64,000 bases of DNA, from positions 124,001-188,000 of the forward strand of contig NZ_NQKW01000005.1 in the NCBI RefSeq assembly GCF_002252625.1. Direction: 5' to 3'. A program made the translations under genes and the position numbers. This stretch comes from Synechococcus sp. 1G10 (GTDB lineage: Bacteria; Cyanobacteriota; Cyanobacteriia; PCC-6307; Cyanobiaceae). The notes below the pieces were generated by a model. That model had not been told where the DNA came from and did no database searches. It worked only from the letters and a program-made list of their open reading frames with translations. Shown here in pieces: positions 9,205 through 18,757 of this stretch; position 1 is the stretch's first letter, and each line of letters opens with the position of its first letter.

Positions 9205-10185
9205 TCAGGCGGCCTGCTGCAGGTTGCTCATCAGCCGCAGTTTCATGATCGCCTTGGCTTCAAGCTGCCGGACGCGTTCGCGCGAGACGTTGATCTTGCG
9301 GCCGATCTCAGCGAGGGTCAGCGGCTCCTTGCCTTCCAGACCGAAGCGCAGCCGCAGGATTTCCTGCTCCCGCTCGTTCAGCTGGGAGAGCCAGGCGCCG
9401 AGGTGCTCCTTCTGAATCGAGCGGTCCATGTGATCCATGGGCTCGGCGCTGGCCGGATCGGCGATCAGCTCGCCCAGGGTGCTGCGGTCTTCATCGCCCC
9501 TGGCGTGGGCATCAAGGGAGGCGCAGGGAGCGCTCTGGGAGATCAGATCCTCCAGATCCTTGATATCCATGCCCATGGCATGGGACAACTCCAGCCGGTT
9601 GGGCTGGCGACCGAAGCGGTGGGAAAGCTCCCTGGTGATGCGACGCATCTTCGAGAGCTTTTCACTCACATGAATCGGCAGGCGAATCGTGCGAGCGCTG
9701 TTGTCGATGGCCCGGGTCATGCCCTGGCGAATCCACCAGTAGGCATAGGTGGAGAATTTGTAGCCCATGGCCGGATCGAACTTGTCAACGGCCCGCTCCA
9801 GCCCGATCGCCCCTTCCTGGACAAGATCGAGAAGCTCCAGCCCCTGGTTCTGATATTTCTTGGCGACGCTCACCACCAGACGCAGGTTGGCGGCCATCAT
9901 GCGGTCGCGGGCACGACCCCCCATGCGGATCTGATGCCGCTGGCGGGGAGTGAGGGAAGCGTCGGGTAACTCCAGCAGGCGCTTCATTTCCTGCACGTGG
10001 TGAGCCAGCTCGATCTCTTCAGCTGCCGTGAGCAGGGGTACGCGGCCGATGTTGCTCAGGTACCACCCGATGGAATCGGCGCTCAGCCGACCTCCTCCGG
10101 TTTTGGGCTGCACCGCCCGTGCCGCGGACTTCGCTTTTTTGGGAGCGAGACCTGTGGCAGGGGTGGATTGCAAAGGTGTCCCCAT
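9205..10185 (-). CDS. RNA polymerase sigma factor, RpoD-like group 2
   Basis: 326 residues. Region 1.2 (DSIGWYLSNIGRVPLLT), region 2 (RLVVSVAKKYQNQG, DLVQEGAIGLERAVDKFD, FSTYAYWWIRQGMTRAI), region 3 and region 4 (LTLAEIGRKINVSRERVRQLEAKA) are all present. Region 1.1 is absent and the length is short, which is typical of cyanobacterial group 2 factors used for light, nutrient or stress responses. The ATG at 10185 has GGAGG eight bases upstream and is preferred over the adjacent GTG. It lies about 180 bases downstream of ppk in the same direction. Confidence 0.93.
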   Translation of the reverse strand: MGTPLQSTPATGLAPKKAKSAARAVQPKTGGGRLSADSIGWYLSNIGRVPLLTAAEEIELAHHVQEMKRLLELPDASLTPRQRHQIRMGGRARDRMMAANLRLVVSVAKKYQNQGLELLDLVQEGAIGLERAVDKFDPAMGYKFSTYAYWWIRQGMTRAIDNSARTIRLPIHVSEKLSKMRRITRELSHRFGRQPNRLELSHAMGMDIKDLEDLISQSAPCASLDAHARGDEDRSTLGELIADPASAEPMDHMDRSIQKEHLGAWLSQLNEREQEILRLRFGLEGKEPLTLAEIGRKINVSRERVRQLEAKAIMKLRLMSNLQQAA

Positions 10186-10368
10186 CACCTCAGCCTCCGG
10201 ATGAGTTGTGCGCGGAACATAGCAGGGTCCAGAGGTGGCCTGCTGTAAAAATCCGAAGACTCCGTGAAGATGGACAAGCTATTTTTCTTCATTGAGTTGT
10301 GCATGATGCCGATTCAACAGGACGTGTAGCGATGCTTACCAGAATTGGTGATCCTGGTTCGCTATGCC

Positions 10369-12516
10369 TCAGGCCGGTGCATTCAGCCCTTTGCGCCACT
10401 GCTTGATCAGATCGAGCTGGGCGCAGCGGGGGTCGCCACTGGGCCGTCGCTGGATGAAGCTGCCGTCGCTCTGCATGTCCCAGGCGGCGCAGTCGTCGGT
10501 CTGGTAGGTGTCCAGCAGGCGCTCCAGCTTGCTGCGCAGCTGAGGATTCTTGATCGGTGTCACCGCTTCGACGCGACGGTCGAGGTTGCGTGGCATCCAA
10601 TCGGCGCTGCCGATGTACATCTCTGCCTCACCGGCATTGGCGAACCAGAACATCCGGGAGTGCTCGAGAAAGCGGCCGATGATGCTGATCACCTGGATCG
10701 TTTCGCTCACACCAGGCACCCCGGGCCTCAGGCAGCACATCCCGCGGATGACCAGCTCGATCACCACCCCGGCCTGGGAGGCTTCATAGAGCAGGGCGAT
10801 GATCGCTGGATCCACGATTGCATTCATCTTGGCGCGGATGTGTCCGCCTCTGCCCTCGCGGGCGTGGCTGATTTCCCGCTGGATCAGGGCTTCCATTCCC
10901 TTGCGCAGGGTGACGGGAGCCACCAGCAGACTGCGGAAGCTCTGCTGTTTCGAGAAGCCGGTCAGGTAGTTGAACAGCTCCACCAGATCCTGCCCAAGCT
11001 CCGGTTGGGCCGAGAGCAGGCCGAGGTCGGTGTAGAGGCTGGAGGTTTTGGAGTTGTAGTTGCCTGTGCCGATGTGCACGTAGCTGCGCAGCCGTTCTTT
11101 TTCCTTGCGCACCACGAGCATGATCTTGGTGTGGGTTTTGAGGCCCAGCACGCCGTAGACCACGTGAACGCCCGAGTGCTCTAGCTGACGGGCCCACTGG
11201 ATGTTGTTGTCCTCGTCGAAGCGTGCCTTGAGCTCCACAAGGGCCATCACCTGTTTGCCGTTTTCGGCGGCGCGGATCAGCGCCGCGATGATGGGCGAAT
11301 CCTTCGAGGTGCGGTAGAGGGTCATCTTGATGGCCAGTACCGAGGGGTCGTCGGCGGCCTGGTTGATGAACTCCTCCACCGAGGTGGAGAAAAGGTCGTA
11401 AGGGTGATGGAGCAGCACATCGTTGCGCCTGATCGCCGCAAAGATGCTCTCGAACTCCTCCGCCTTGATCGAGCCATCCCCCAGGCGGCTCTTCTGGGCC
11501 CGGCCCAGGGCGGTGGCGGTGCGGCCCTGGTGGGGCTTGTCCTTGAGCTGGGGCAGGGGGATCGACAGCAGGTGCATCAGGTCGTCGAGGCCCAGCGGTC
11601 CATTGATCCGATAGAGGTCGGCCAGATCCACATCGGTGCCCTCCATCAGCAGATCCACCACCTCATCGGGCATTTCGTTCGCTACCTCGAGCCGCACCAC
11701 TTCTCCGCCGCGGCGGCGTTTGCGCAGGCCCTCCTGCAGAGCCTCCATCAGATCGTCGGCCTCCAGGTCGCGCAGCTCCAGGTCAGCGTCGCGGGTGATG
11801 CGGAAGAAGTAATGCCCTTCGATCGTCATGCCGGGGAAGAGCAGCTGCAGGTTGAAGGCCACCACCTGCTCCAGGGGCACCACGGTGTACACGGGGGAGG
11901 GCTCGCGGGTGCAGAGTTCGGTGGGAATCTCGACGAAGCGCGGCAGGGTCTTGGTGGGCACCTTCACCCGGGCGAACTGCTGTTGCCCGGTGTCGGGATC
12001 GCGGATCAGGGCCGCCACGTTCAAGCTGAGGTTGCTCATGAACGGGAAGGGATGGGCCGGATCCACCGCCAGGGGGGTGAGCACCGGAAAGATGGCGGTC
12101 TGGAAGTAGGAGTTGACCCAGGTCTTCTGTTGTTTGTTCAGGCGTTGGTAGTCGATCAGTTGAACGCCCTGATCAAACAGCTCCTGTTTGAGGTGATGGC
12201 GGTAGTGGGCCTGCTGTTGCTCCAGCAGCGGGCGCAGTTTCAGCTGGATCGCCTCCAGCTGCTCCCTGGGGGTGAGACCGTCGTCGCTGAGGGTGGAGAC
12301 GCCCGCCTCCAGCTGTGACTTCAGGGACGCCACCCTGACCATGAAGAACTCATCGAGGTTGTTGCTGAAGATGGCGCTGAATTTCGCCTGCTCCAGCAAC
12401 GGCGTGGCGGGATCAAGGGCCTGGGCCAGCACACGGCTGTTGAACGCGATCCAGCTCAGCTCGCGGTTGATGTAGAGCTCTGGTGCCACGACGGGCTCAT
12501 TCATCACCGGATCCAT
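10369..12516 (-). CDS. ppk: Polyphosphate kinase 1
   Basis: 715 residues, the usual length. It makes polyphosphate reversibly from ATP. The family blocks are visible: INRELSWIAFNSRVLAQA at the N-terminus, the PLD-like domains with the phosphorylated His (SGVHVVYGVLGLKTHTK), HIGTGNYNSKTSSLYTDLGL, and the C-terminal IRGMCCLRPGVPG and IGSADWMPRNLDRRVE. A second in-frame Met lies four codons in. A CHAD-domain protein of likely polyphosphate affinity and a phosphate-binding protein lie about 24 kb away. Confidence 0.96.
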   Translation of the reverse strand: MDPVMNEPVVAPELYINRELSWIAFNSRVLAQALDPATPLLEQAKFSAIFSNNLDEFFMVRVASLKSQLEAGVSTLSDDGLTPREQLEAIQLKLRPLLEQQQAHYRHHLKQELFDQGVQLIDYQRLNKQQKTWVNSYFQTAIFPVLTPLAVDPAHPFPFMSNLSLNVAALIRDPDTGQQQFARVKVPTKTLPRFVEIPTELCTREPSPVYTVVPLEQVVAFNLQLLFPGMTIEGHYFFRITRDADLELRDLEADDLMEALQEGLRKRRRGGEVVRLEVANEMPDEVVDLLMEGTDVDLADLYRINGPLGLDDLMHLLSIPLPQLKDKPHQGRTATALGRAQKSRLGDGSIKAEEFESIFAAIRRNDVLLHHPYDLFSTSVEEFINQAADDPSVLAIKMTLYRTSKDSPIIAALIRAAENGKQVMALVELKARFDEDNNIQWARQLEHSGVHVVYGVLGLKTHTKIMLVVRKEKERLRSYVHIGTGNYNSKTSSLYTDLGLLSAQPELGQDLVELFNYLTGFSKQQSFRSLLVAPVTLRKGMEALIQREISHAREGRGGHIRAKMNAIVDPAIIALLYEASQAGVVIELVIRGMCCLRPGVPGVSETIQVISIIGRFLEHSRMFWFANAGEAEMYIGSADWMPRNLDRRVEAVTPIKNPQLRSKLERLLDTYQTDDCAAWDMQSDGSFIQRRPSGDPRCAQLDLIKQWRKGLNAPA

Positions 12517-12545
12517 GGCTGGGGCTGTTGGGTGGAAGGTAGCAA

Positions 12546-13802
12546 TCAGGGCCTGGGAGGCACGGTCGTGGACTTGCTTGCGGAAAGGCTGCTGAGGGGT
12601 CCGGCTCCGGCCACCAGCAGCCCCACCACCAGAAACAGGGCGATGCCGGCCCAGAAGGGGCTGGTCTTGCCCACCAGGTCGTAGGCCAGGCCCGCCAGGG
12701 GTGGGCCGATGAAACTGCCCAGACTCTGAAGACCCTGGAGGCTGCCCAGGGCTGCTCCCTGGCCACTGTCATCCAGCCGGCGTGACACCTGGCTGCGCAG
12801 GCAGGGGGTGACCAGCCCGGTGCCGAAGGCCAGCAGGGCCAGGGCAGGGAAAACAACCTGCAGGGCGTTGGCCTTCCTGGCCAGGGGAATCAGCAGACAG
12901 CCCACGACCACCAGACCCAGGCCGACCTGGCTGAGGCGTACCTCACCAAAGCGTTGCACCAGCGGTCCGATCAGACCTCCTTGCACCACCGTTGCCACCA
13001 CACCCACCACCAGGAAGGCCATGGCGGCCAGCTCCGGCCCCCAGCCGAACACCTGCTTGAAATAGAGCACCAGCACGGCGGTGAAGCCGCCGAAGCCCAG
13101 AAAGAACAGAAAGAAGGCCAGGCTGAGCCGCCGCACCCGGGGGTTGCGAAACACCCGCGTCAGCTGGGTGAGCGGGTTGAGTTCCCGCTTGCGCGGTAGT
13201 GCCAGGCGCGCGGCCGGGGGATGGGTTTCCGGCAGCACCGTGATCACCAGCACCAGGTTCACGGCTGCCACCGCCACTGCCAGCAGCAACGGCAGCGTCA
13301 CATTCACCCCCGCCAGCAACCCCCCCAGGGCCGGCCCGAGGATGAAGCCGAGTCCGAAGGCCACGCCGATCAGCCCGAAGGCCTTGGCCCGCTTCTCCGG
13401 AGGACTGATGTCGGCCAGCACGGCGCCGGCGGTGGCGGCAGTGCCGCCGCTGACCCCATCGATCAGCCGGGCGGCGAACAGCAGTGGCAGCGGCCAGGTG
13501 CTGCCGGCCGGCCAGGGCAGGGCCAGGGTGAGAGCAAAACCACCCAGGCCCAGCACCGAGCCGGCCACACAGCCGGCGATCACCGGTTTGCGTCCGAAGC
13601 GGTCGCTGAGGGCACCGATCAGCGGGGTGAACAGGAACTGGGCCAGGGCGTAGCTCCCCGCCAGCAGCCCCAGGGTGCGCCCATCGCTGGTGAAGCTGGC
13701 CAGCAGGAACGGCAGCAGGGGAAAGACGATGCTCTCCCCCAGGCGGTCGTTCAGCAGCGTCAGGAAGACGCAGAACCGCGTGGAGGGGCGCGACCAGCCC
13801 AT
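12546..13802 (-). CDS. Major facilitator superfamily drug/metabolite exporter
   Basis: 418 residues with about 12 membrane segments. The MFS signature GALSDRFGRKPV follows the second segment and the TetA-like motif C region (FGLGFILGPALGG) is in segment five. It resembles TetA/Bcr-type proton-driven exporters. The ATG at 13802 gives a normal N-terminus; a TTG at 13850 would overlap the arsM stop. It is last in the arsS-TVP38-arsM operon, so export of an arsenical is a reasonable inference but the substrate cannot be read from sequence. Confidence 0.85.
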   Translation of the reverse strand: MGWSRPSTRFCVFLTLLNDRLGESIVFPLLPFLLASFTSDGRTLGLLAGSYALAQFLFTPLIGALSDRFGRKPVIAGCVAGSVLGLGGFALTLALPWPAGSTWPLPLLFAARLIDGVSGGTAATAGAVLADISPPEKRAKAFGLIGVAFGLGFILGPALGGLLAGVNVTLPLLLAVAVAAVNLVLVITVLPETHPPAARLALPRKRELNPLTQLTRVFRNPRVRRLSLAFFLFFLGFGGFTAVLVLYFKQVFGWGPELAAMAFLVVGVVATVVQGGLIGPLVQRFGEVRLSQVGLGLVVVGCLLIPLARKANALQVVFPALALLAFGTGLVTPCLRSQVSRRLDDSGQGAALGSLQGLQSLGSFIGPPLAGLAYDLVGKTSPFWAGIALFLVVGLLVAGAGPLSSLSASKSTTVPPRP

Positions 13803-13846
13803 GGCGACGACCCGCAACACAGCCGTTACCTTCCCATGGGCAGTCG

Positions 13847-14944
13847 TCAACAGCAGGAGCTGGAGCCTGCAGTGGTTGGCGCGGACGTGGCCGGTGTGAT
13901 CGTGGTTGACGTGAAGGGCATCACGCTGCCGCAGCCAGGAAACAGGCCGAAGTGGGCGCTGGAGTGGGCGTTGATGAAGCTGAAATGGGGTGCCAGCCGG
14001 CTCTGGTGCAGCATTTTGAAGCTGTTGCCGCAGACGGGAAACACCCGACCCGTTTCGAAGCTGTGGTGGATGTCGAGGTCGACGCGGTGCGGGTGGCCGG
14101 GGATTGTGCCCTTGTAGATCACTGCCTGGCCGTGATCTTCACAGGCATCTTCGAGGCTGTCGATGTTGAACAGCCGGTAGGTGGCTGAGAAGAAGCGCAG
14201 CTCGCCGGTGCGCGCGGCCAGCTCCGGATCGGTGATCTCCAGGGGGCGGTCGCTCAACAGGCGCGGATCGGCGAAGCCCGCCTGGCGGGCCAGGCGCAGG
14301 AAGTCGTTCCAGTAGAGGGCGCCACTGAGGCATTCGCCGTAGAGCACCGGATCGGCCTGCAGGGCCTGGGGCACGCGCCGGTCGGCGTAGACATCGGCGA
14401 AGTGGAACTCACCGCCCGGCTTGAGCAGCCGCCGCACGCCGCGCAGCACCGCCAACTTGTCGGTGGAGAGGTTCACCACGCAGTTGGAGATCACCACATC
14501 GAAGCTGGCGGGCTCCAGGTCGAGCTGTTCCAGCTGCTCGATGAAGCCCTCCAGAAAACGGACGTTGTCGTAGCCGAAGGCCTCGGCGTGAAAGACGCGG
14601 TGGGACTCCGCCACCGCCAGCTGCTCCGCCGTCATGTCGACCCCCACCACGCTGCCGCTCGGTCCCACCAGCTGGGCGAGCAGGTAGGCGTCGCGGCCGC
14701 TGCCGCAGCCCAGGTCCAGCACCCACGCCCCCTCCAGCAACGGCGGGCAGACCAGGCCGCAGCCGTAGTAGCGGGAGAGCACCTCGGGATGGAGGCGGCC
14801 CAGCAGGGGCCGGAGGGCGGCAGGCACGGCGCTGGCATCGCAGCAGGCGTTGGTGCGCAGATCGGCGCTGCTGCTCAGGGTGCTGCCGTAATAGGTCTGC
14901 ACGGCCTGCTGCACGGCGGCCTCGTTCAGGGGGGTGCGGGTCAT
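13847..14944 (-). CDS. arsM: Arsenite S-adenosylmethionine methyltransferase
   Basis: 365 residues. The SAM-binding motif is VLDLGCGSGRDAYLLAQL. Cys34, Cys62, Cys155 (ISNCVVNLS) and Cys205 (YGECLSGALYWNDF) have the spacing of the As(III)-binding cysteines known in algal ArsM. A typical C-terminal ArsM domain follows (GRVFPVCGNSFKM, HFGLFPGCGS). The enzyme methylates arsenite to methyl- and dimethylarsenicals. The last ~25 Ser/Thr-rich residues look non-homologous and may come from read-through toward the MFS gene. It sits between the TVP38-like and MFS genes in one operon. Confidence 0.93.
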   Translation of the reverse strand: MTRTPLNEAAVQQAVQTYYGSTLSSSADLRTNACCDASAVPAALRPLLGRLHPEVLSRYYGCGLVCPPLLEGAWVLDLGCGSGRDAYLLAQLVGPSGSVVGVDMTAEQLAVAESHRVFHAEAFGYDNVRFLEGFIEQLEQLDLEPASFDVVISNCVVNLSTDKLAVLRGVRRLLKPGGEFHFADVYADRRVPQALQADPVLYGECLSGALYWNDFLRLARQAGFADPRLLSDRPLEITDPELAARTGELRFFSATYRLFNIDSLEDACEDHGQAVIYKGTIPGHPHRVDLDIHHSFETGRVFPVCGNSFKMLHQSRLAPHFSFINAHSSAHFGLFPGCGSVMPFTSTTITPATSAPTTAGSSSCC

Positions 14945-15005
14945 GCGGTGGTGGGCAGCTACCGGTTTTGAAGGCTAGTGATCCAGGCGGGGCCACGGCC
15001 CGGGC

Positions 15006-15746
15006 TCATTCCTGCCGCCAGAGCTTCCAGCGCTCCAGGGCCAGCCGCGCGATCCAGGGGAAGGCCCCCAGCAGCGCCAGCGACAGCAGCAGCGGCGGCG
15101 TGAGGATGCCTTCGAGGCTGCGCAGCTGCCCCAGCTGCGTGCCGGCATTCACGTAAAGGAGGGTGCCGGGCAGCATGCCGATCTGGCTGGTGACGTAAAA
15201 GGAGAGCGTGCGGATCGGGGTGAGCCCCATCACCACATTCACCAGAAAGAAGGGGAACACAGGCACCAGCCGCAGGCTGAGCAGGTAGAGCACACCGTCG
15301 CGGCGCAGGCCCTCCTCGATCGGGGCCAGCCTGGCGCCGAAGCGGTTCAGCATCGCCTCGCGCAGCAGGGTGCGGGCCAGCAGGAAGGCGATGGTGGCCC
15401 CGGCGCTGGAGGCGAATGAAACCAGCAGGGTGCCGAGCCCCAGCCCGAATACCGCGCCTCCGGCCAGGGTCATCACCGCCGCGCCGGGTAGGGAGAGCCC
15501 GGCGACCAGCACATAGGCCAGGCCGTAGAGGGCCGCGGCGCTGAACGGCGCCCGCTGGCGCCAGGCCAGCAGGCTGGTGTGGGCGTCGCGCAGGGCGTCG
15601 AGGCTGAGCTGCCGGGGCAGATCCAGCAGGAAGAACAGCGCCACCAGTGCGGCCACCGCCAGCAGCAGCAGCCAGCGCCTGGAGGCTGGGGAGGTTGGGA
15701 TTGAGGTTGGGCTGGAGGGGATGTCTGGCTCGGGGTTGGCCGTCAT
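15006..15746 (-). CDS. TVP38/TMEM64-family (DedA-like, VTT domain) membrane protein
   Basis: 246 residues with about five or six membrane segments. The VTT domain blocks are clear: LSLPGAAVMTLAGGAVFGLGLGTLLV, ATIAFLLARTLLREA, and RLVPVFPFFLVNVVMGLT. The ATG at 15746 overlaps the arsS stop by four bases. Members of this family are common next to arsenosugar genes in cyanobacteria and may move lipids or arsenolipids; that role is inference. Confidence 0.85.
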   Translation of the reverse strand: MTANPEPDIPSSPTSIPTSPASRRWLLLLAVAALVALFFLLDLPRQLSLDALRDAHTSLLAWRQRAPFSAAALYGLAYVLVAGLSLPGAAVMTLAGGAVFGLGLGTLLVSFASSAGATIAFLLARTLLREAMLNRFGARLAPIEEGLRRDGVLYLLSLRLVPVFPFFLVNVVMGLTPIRTLSFYVTSQIGMLPGTLLYVNAGTQLGQLRSLEGILTPPLLLSLALLGAFPWIARLALERWKLWRQE

Positions 15747-16756
15747 GCGGCCAGCGCCCCGCCGCAGCTGGAGCCGCTGCCGGCGGTGCAACCGAAGCAG
15801 TGGTCGGCCACCTGGATCGGATCGCCGCTTGGGTCGCGCCGCAGCAGATCCCGCAGGTGGGGTCGTTCTCCAGGCTCACCGGCCGCCTCGGCGGCAGGAT
15901 CGCCGCTGGCCACAAGCCCCAGCTGCTGGTTGAAATCGCAGTCGTAGAGGAAGCCCTGCCAGTCGACGCTGATCAGCTGGCGGCACATCACCTGCTCCAG
16001 GTTGGCGTCGCGGTGGCTGCGGCGCAGCAACACCCGGTAGTCCTCCAGCTCCCCCTGGGCGCTCAGCACCGCCGCGAAGCGCTGAACGGGCATGTTGGCC
16101 AGGGCATAGAGCCGGTTGAACACCACGCCGTGATCGGCCGCCAGCACCCGCCGATAGTCCGCCTCCAGCGGTCCCTGCGCTGGTGGCAGCACCGCCCCCT
16201 GGGGGTTGAACACCAGGTTCAGCTCCAGGCCCGAGCCCGGCTGGCCGTAGCCGAGCGCGTTGAGCTGACGCAGGCCGTCGATGCTGCGCTGGAACACGCC
16301 GGAGCCCCGCTGACGCTCCACGTTGTCCTGCAGGTAGCAGGGCAGCGAGGCCACCACCGTGACCCCCTCGGCGGCCAGAAAGGCGGCCAGTTCCTCCTGG
16401 CCCGGCTCCTGCAGGATCGTGAGATTGCAGCGATCGATCACCTCCACCCCCAGGGCGCGGACCCGTCGCACCAATGGCCGGAACTCGGGGTGAAGCTCCG
16501 GCGCGCCGCCGGTGAGATCGAGGCAGCGCAGCTCCCTGGCGGCCAGTACCTCGGGGATCAGGGCCAGGACGTCTGCCGCCATGCTTTCGGTGCGGCTCGG
16601 GCCGGCATTCACGTGGCAGTGCACGCAGGCCTGGTTGCAGCGGTAGGTGAGGTTCACCTGCAGGGTTTCCAGGCGGCCTCGCCGCAGCGGCGGGAAGACG
16701 TTGCCGGGTTCCAGGCGGTCGCGTCCAGGGGTGGTGCGCTGGGGGGCGATGGTCAC
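15743..16756 (-). CDS. arsS: Arsenosugar biosynthesis radical SAM protein
   Basis: 337 residues. The radical SAM cluster motif is Cys40-x3-Cys44-x2-Cys47 (YRCNQACVHCHV). The ArsS-specific C-terminal domain shows SLPCYLQDNV, QVMCRQLISVDWQG, YDCDFNQQLG and the final HCFGCTAGSGSSCGG. With ArsM it builds the arsenic-carbon bond of dimethylarsinoyl ribosides from SAM. It is the first gene of the arsenic operon and is divergent from moaC, with about 165 bases between them for promoters. Confidence 0.93.
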   Translation of the reverse strand: MTIAPQRTTPGRDRLEPGNVFPPLRRGRLETLQVNLTYRCNQACVHCHVNAGPSRTESMAADVLALIPEVLAARELRCLDLTGGAPELHPEFRPLVRRVRALGVEVIDRCNLTILQEPGQEELAAFLAAEGVTVVASLPCYLQDNVERQRGSGVFQRSIDGLRQLNALGYGQPGSGLELNLVFNPQGAVLPPAQGPLEADYRRVLAADHGVVFNRLYALANMPVQRFAAVLSAQGELEDYRVLLRRSHRDANLEQVMCRQLISVDWQGFLYDCDFNQQLGLVASGDPAAEAAGEPGERPHLRDLLRRDPSGDPIQVADHCFGCTAGSGSSCGGALAA

Positions 16757-16923
16757 GGTGGTGATCGGATCGTGCTGGTGAAAACGCGGTGCTCGGCGAG
16801 GGCACTGCCCACGGGCTCAGACCCTTCTAATCGGCCAATTCCAGCGCCTGAGGCCGGTGGGGCACAGATCGCACCTGGAGCGCCTGACCCCGGCTTAGCG
16901 TTCGCAGACTCGCGTGGGACCCC

Positions 16924-17436
16924 GTGCCGGAGCTCGGCAGGCCCGATCCGTCACTCAGCCACCTCAACGCCAGCGGTGAGGTGCACATGGTGGAGGTAGG
17001 CGACCGCCCCGCCACCGATCGCCGTGCCGTGGCCGAGGGGTTCATCGCCATGGACCCGGCGGTGCTGGCGCTGGTGCTCGAAGGCCGGGCCCCCAAGGGG
17101 GATGTGCTGGCGGTGGCGCGGGTGGCGGCAATCCAGGGTGCCAAGCGCACCTGGGAGCTGATCCCCCTCTGCCACCCGATCGCGCTCACGGGCCTGGAGG
17201 TGCGCATCGAGCCCAGCGCCGATGGCCGCGGCCTGCGCCTCGAAGCGTCCGCCCGCACCACCGGCCCCACGGGGGTGGAGATGGAGGCGCTCACAGCCGT
17301 GCAGGTCGGTCTGCTCACCCTCTACGACATGGTGAAATCCGCTGATCCGGCCATGACCATCGGCCCGGTGCGGCTGCTGGAGAAGACGGGGGGACGCCAC
17401 GGCGCCTGGCACCATCCCGGCGCCGTGCCCTCCTGA
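16924..17436 (+). CDS. moaC: Cyclic pyranopterin monophosphate synthase
   Basis: 170 residues. MoaC is an early enzyme of molybdopterin synthesis, making cPMP from the MoaA product. The family blocks [47 protein letters not shown] and the final Asp/Lys region [20 protein letters not shown] are present. The start is a GTG. moeA follows 13 bases downstream, so the two form an operon. Confidence 0.95.
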   Translation: MPELGRPDPSLSHLNASGEVHMVEVGDRPATDRRAVAEGFIAMDPAVLALVLEGRAPKGDVLAVARVAAIQGAKRTWELIPLCHPIALTGLEVRIEPSADGRGLRLEASARTTGPTGVEMEALTAVQVGLLTLYDMVKSADPAMTIGPVRLLEKTGGRHGAWHHPGAVPS

Positions 17437-17449
17437 GCCGTGAGCCCCG

Positions 17450-18715
17450 ATGAGCACCAGCGCTGCATCGCCTGAGCCCTACCCCCGCGAGGGTCTGCCC
17501 CTGGAGGAGGCCCGCCGCCAGGTGCTGGCCGCCATCACGCCCCTGGCCGGCAGCGAGACGCTGCCGCTGCAGCAGGCCCTGGGCCTGGTGAGTGCCGAGC
17601 CGGTGCTGGCCGCGGAGGCGGTGCCCGGCTTCCGCGCCTCGATCATGGATGGCTATGCCCTGGCGGCGGCGAGTGTCCCGCAGGTGGGACACTCGTGGCC
17701 TTTGGTGGGTCGCTCGGCGCCAGGAGCCCCTTACCCCCGGGCTCTGGCGGAGGGGGAAGCCATCCGCATCCTCACCGGTGCTCCCCTGCCGGAAGGCGCC
17801 ACCCGGGTGCTGCCCCAGGAGCTGGTGGCCGCCGATGGCGAGCGGCTGAGCCTGATGCGCGAGGCGGGGCCCAACCCCTGGATCCGCGCCGCCGATGAGG
17901 AGGCCGCAGCCGGCCAGGAGCTGCTGGGCGCTGGAGTGCGTCTCGGCCCCGCCGATCTGGGCCGGCTGGCCAGTTGTGGCGTGGCGGAGCTGGTGGTGCG
18001 GCGGCGCCCCCGTGTGGGGCTGCTGATCACGGGCGATGAACTGGTGCCGGCGGGCAGCGCCCGCGGGCCGGGGCAGATCTGGGAGAGCAACGGCACGCTG
18101 CTGGTGGCGCTGCTGGAGCGGCTGGGGCTGGCGGTGGCCGAGCGACGGGTGGTTGCCGATCAGCCCGCCGCCCTGCGCGCCGCCCTGCTGGAGCTGGCGG
18201 CCGGCTGCGATCTGGTGGTGAGCACCGGCGGGGTGTCGGCGGGTGACAGCGACTGGATCCGGCCGCTGCTGGCGGAGCTGGGATCGGTGGCGTTCTGGAA
18301 GCTGTTCCTCAAGCCCGGTCGGCCGTTCGCCTTCGGGCGGCTGGGGGATGGGGGCGCTGGCACGCCATTTTTTGGCCTGCCGGGTAATCCGGTGGCGGCC
18401 GCGATCACCGCCCTGCAGCTGCTGCTGCCGGCGCTGCAGCTGCTGGAGGGAGCGCCGGTGCAGCCGCTGCCGCGCCTGAAGGTGCGCCTGGCCGCTGACC
18501 TGAAGCGAGGCTCAGGCCGCCCCGAGCTGGCCCGCGCCCGTCTGCAGGTGGGACCCGATGGCGAGCTGCTGGCGCTGGTGGACGGCAGCCAGGCCTCATC
18601 CCGCATCGGTTCGCTGCAGGGTGCCGACCTGCTGCTGGAGATTCCGGCGGAGCTGGGCGCGCTGGCGGCCGGCACGGAGCTGTGGGCCCAGCTGCTGCGC
18701 TTGCCGATCTTCTGA
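17450..18715 (+). CDS. moeA: Molybdopterin molybdenumtransferase
   Basis: 421 residues. It inserts molybdenum into adenylated molybdopterin. Motifs: FRASIMDGYAL near residue 65, LTGAPLPEGATRVLPQE, GLLITGDELVPAG, VSTGGVSAGDSDW and FGLPGNPVAA near residue 310, then the C-terminal beta domain. A perfect 9-base inverted repeat (GAGTGTCCC/GGGACACTC) lies inside the gene near 17671-17694, just after the MDGYA block; it does not disturb the frame. Confidence 0.95.
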   Translation: MSTSAASPEPYPREGLPLEEARRQVLAAITPLAGSETLPLQQALGLVSAEPVLAAEAVPGFRASIMDGYALAAASVPQVGHSWPLVGRSAPGAPYPRALAEGEAIRILTGAPLPEGATRVLPQELVAADGERLSLMREAGPNPWIRAADEEAAAGQELLGAGVRLGPADLGRLASCGVAELVVRRRPRVGLLITGDELVPAGSARGPGQIWESNGTLLVALLERLGLAVAERRVVADQPAALRAALLELAAGCDLVVSTGGVSAGDSDWIRPLLAELGSVAFWKLFLKPGRPFAFGRLGDGGAGTPFFGLPGNPVAAAITALQLLLPALQLLEGAPVQPLPRLKVRLAADLKRGSGRPELARARLQVGPDGELLALVDGSQASSRIGSLQGADLLLEIPAELGALAAGTELWAQLLRLPIF

Positions 18716-18757
18716 AGGCTGTCGCTGCGTTGAACACGCTCCTGCATGCCGCCCCGT

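Noticed and set aside
15647-16999. 450-codon plus-strand frame across arsS
   Set aside because: Antisense shadow of ArsS with no family features; the ArsS frame has complete radical SAM motifs.
17671-17694. Perfect 9-base inverted repeat in moeA, considered as a regulatory site
   Set aside because: It lies inside conserved coding sequence without disturbing the frame; a chance or codon-level effect is more likely.
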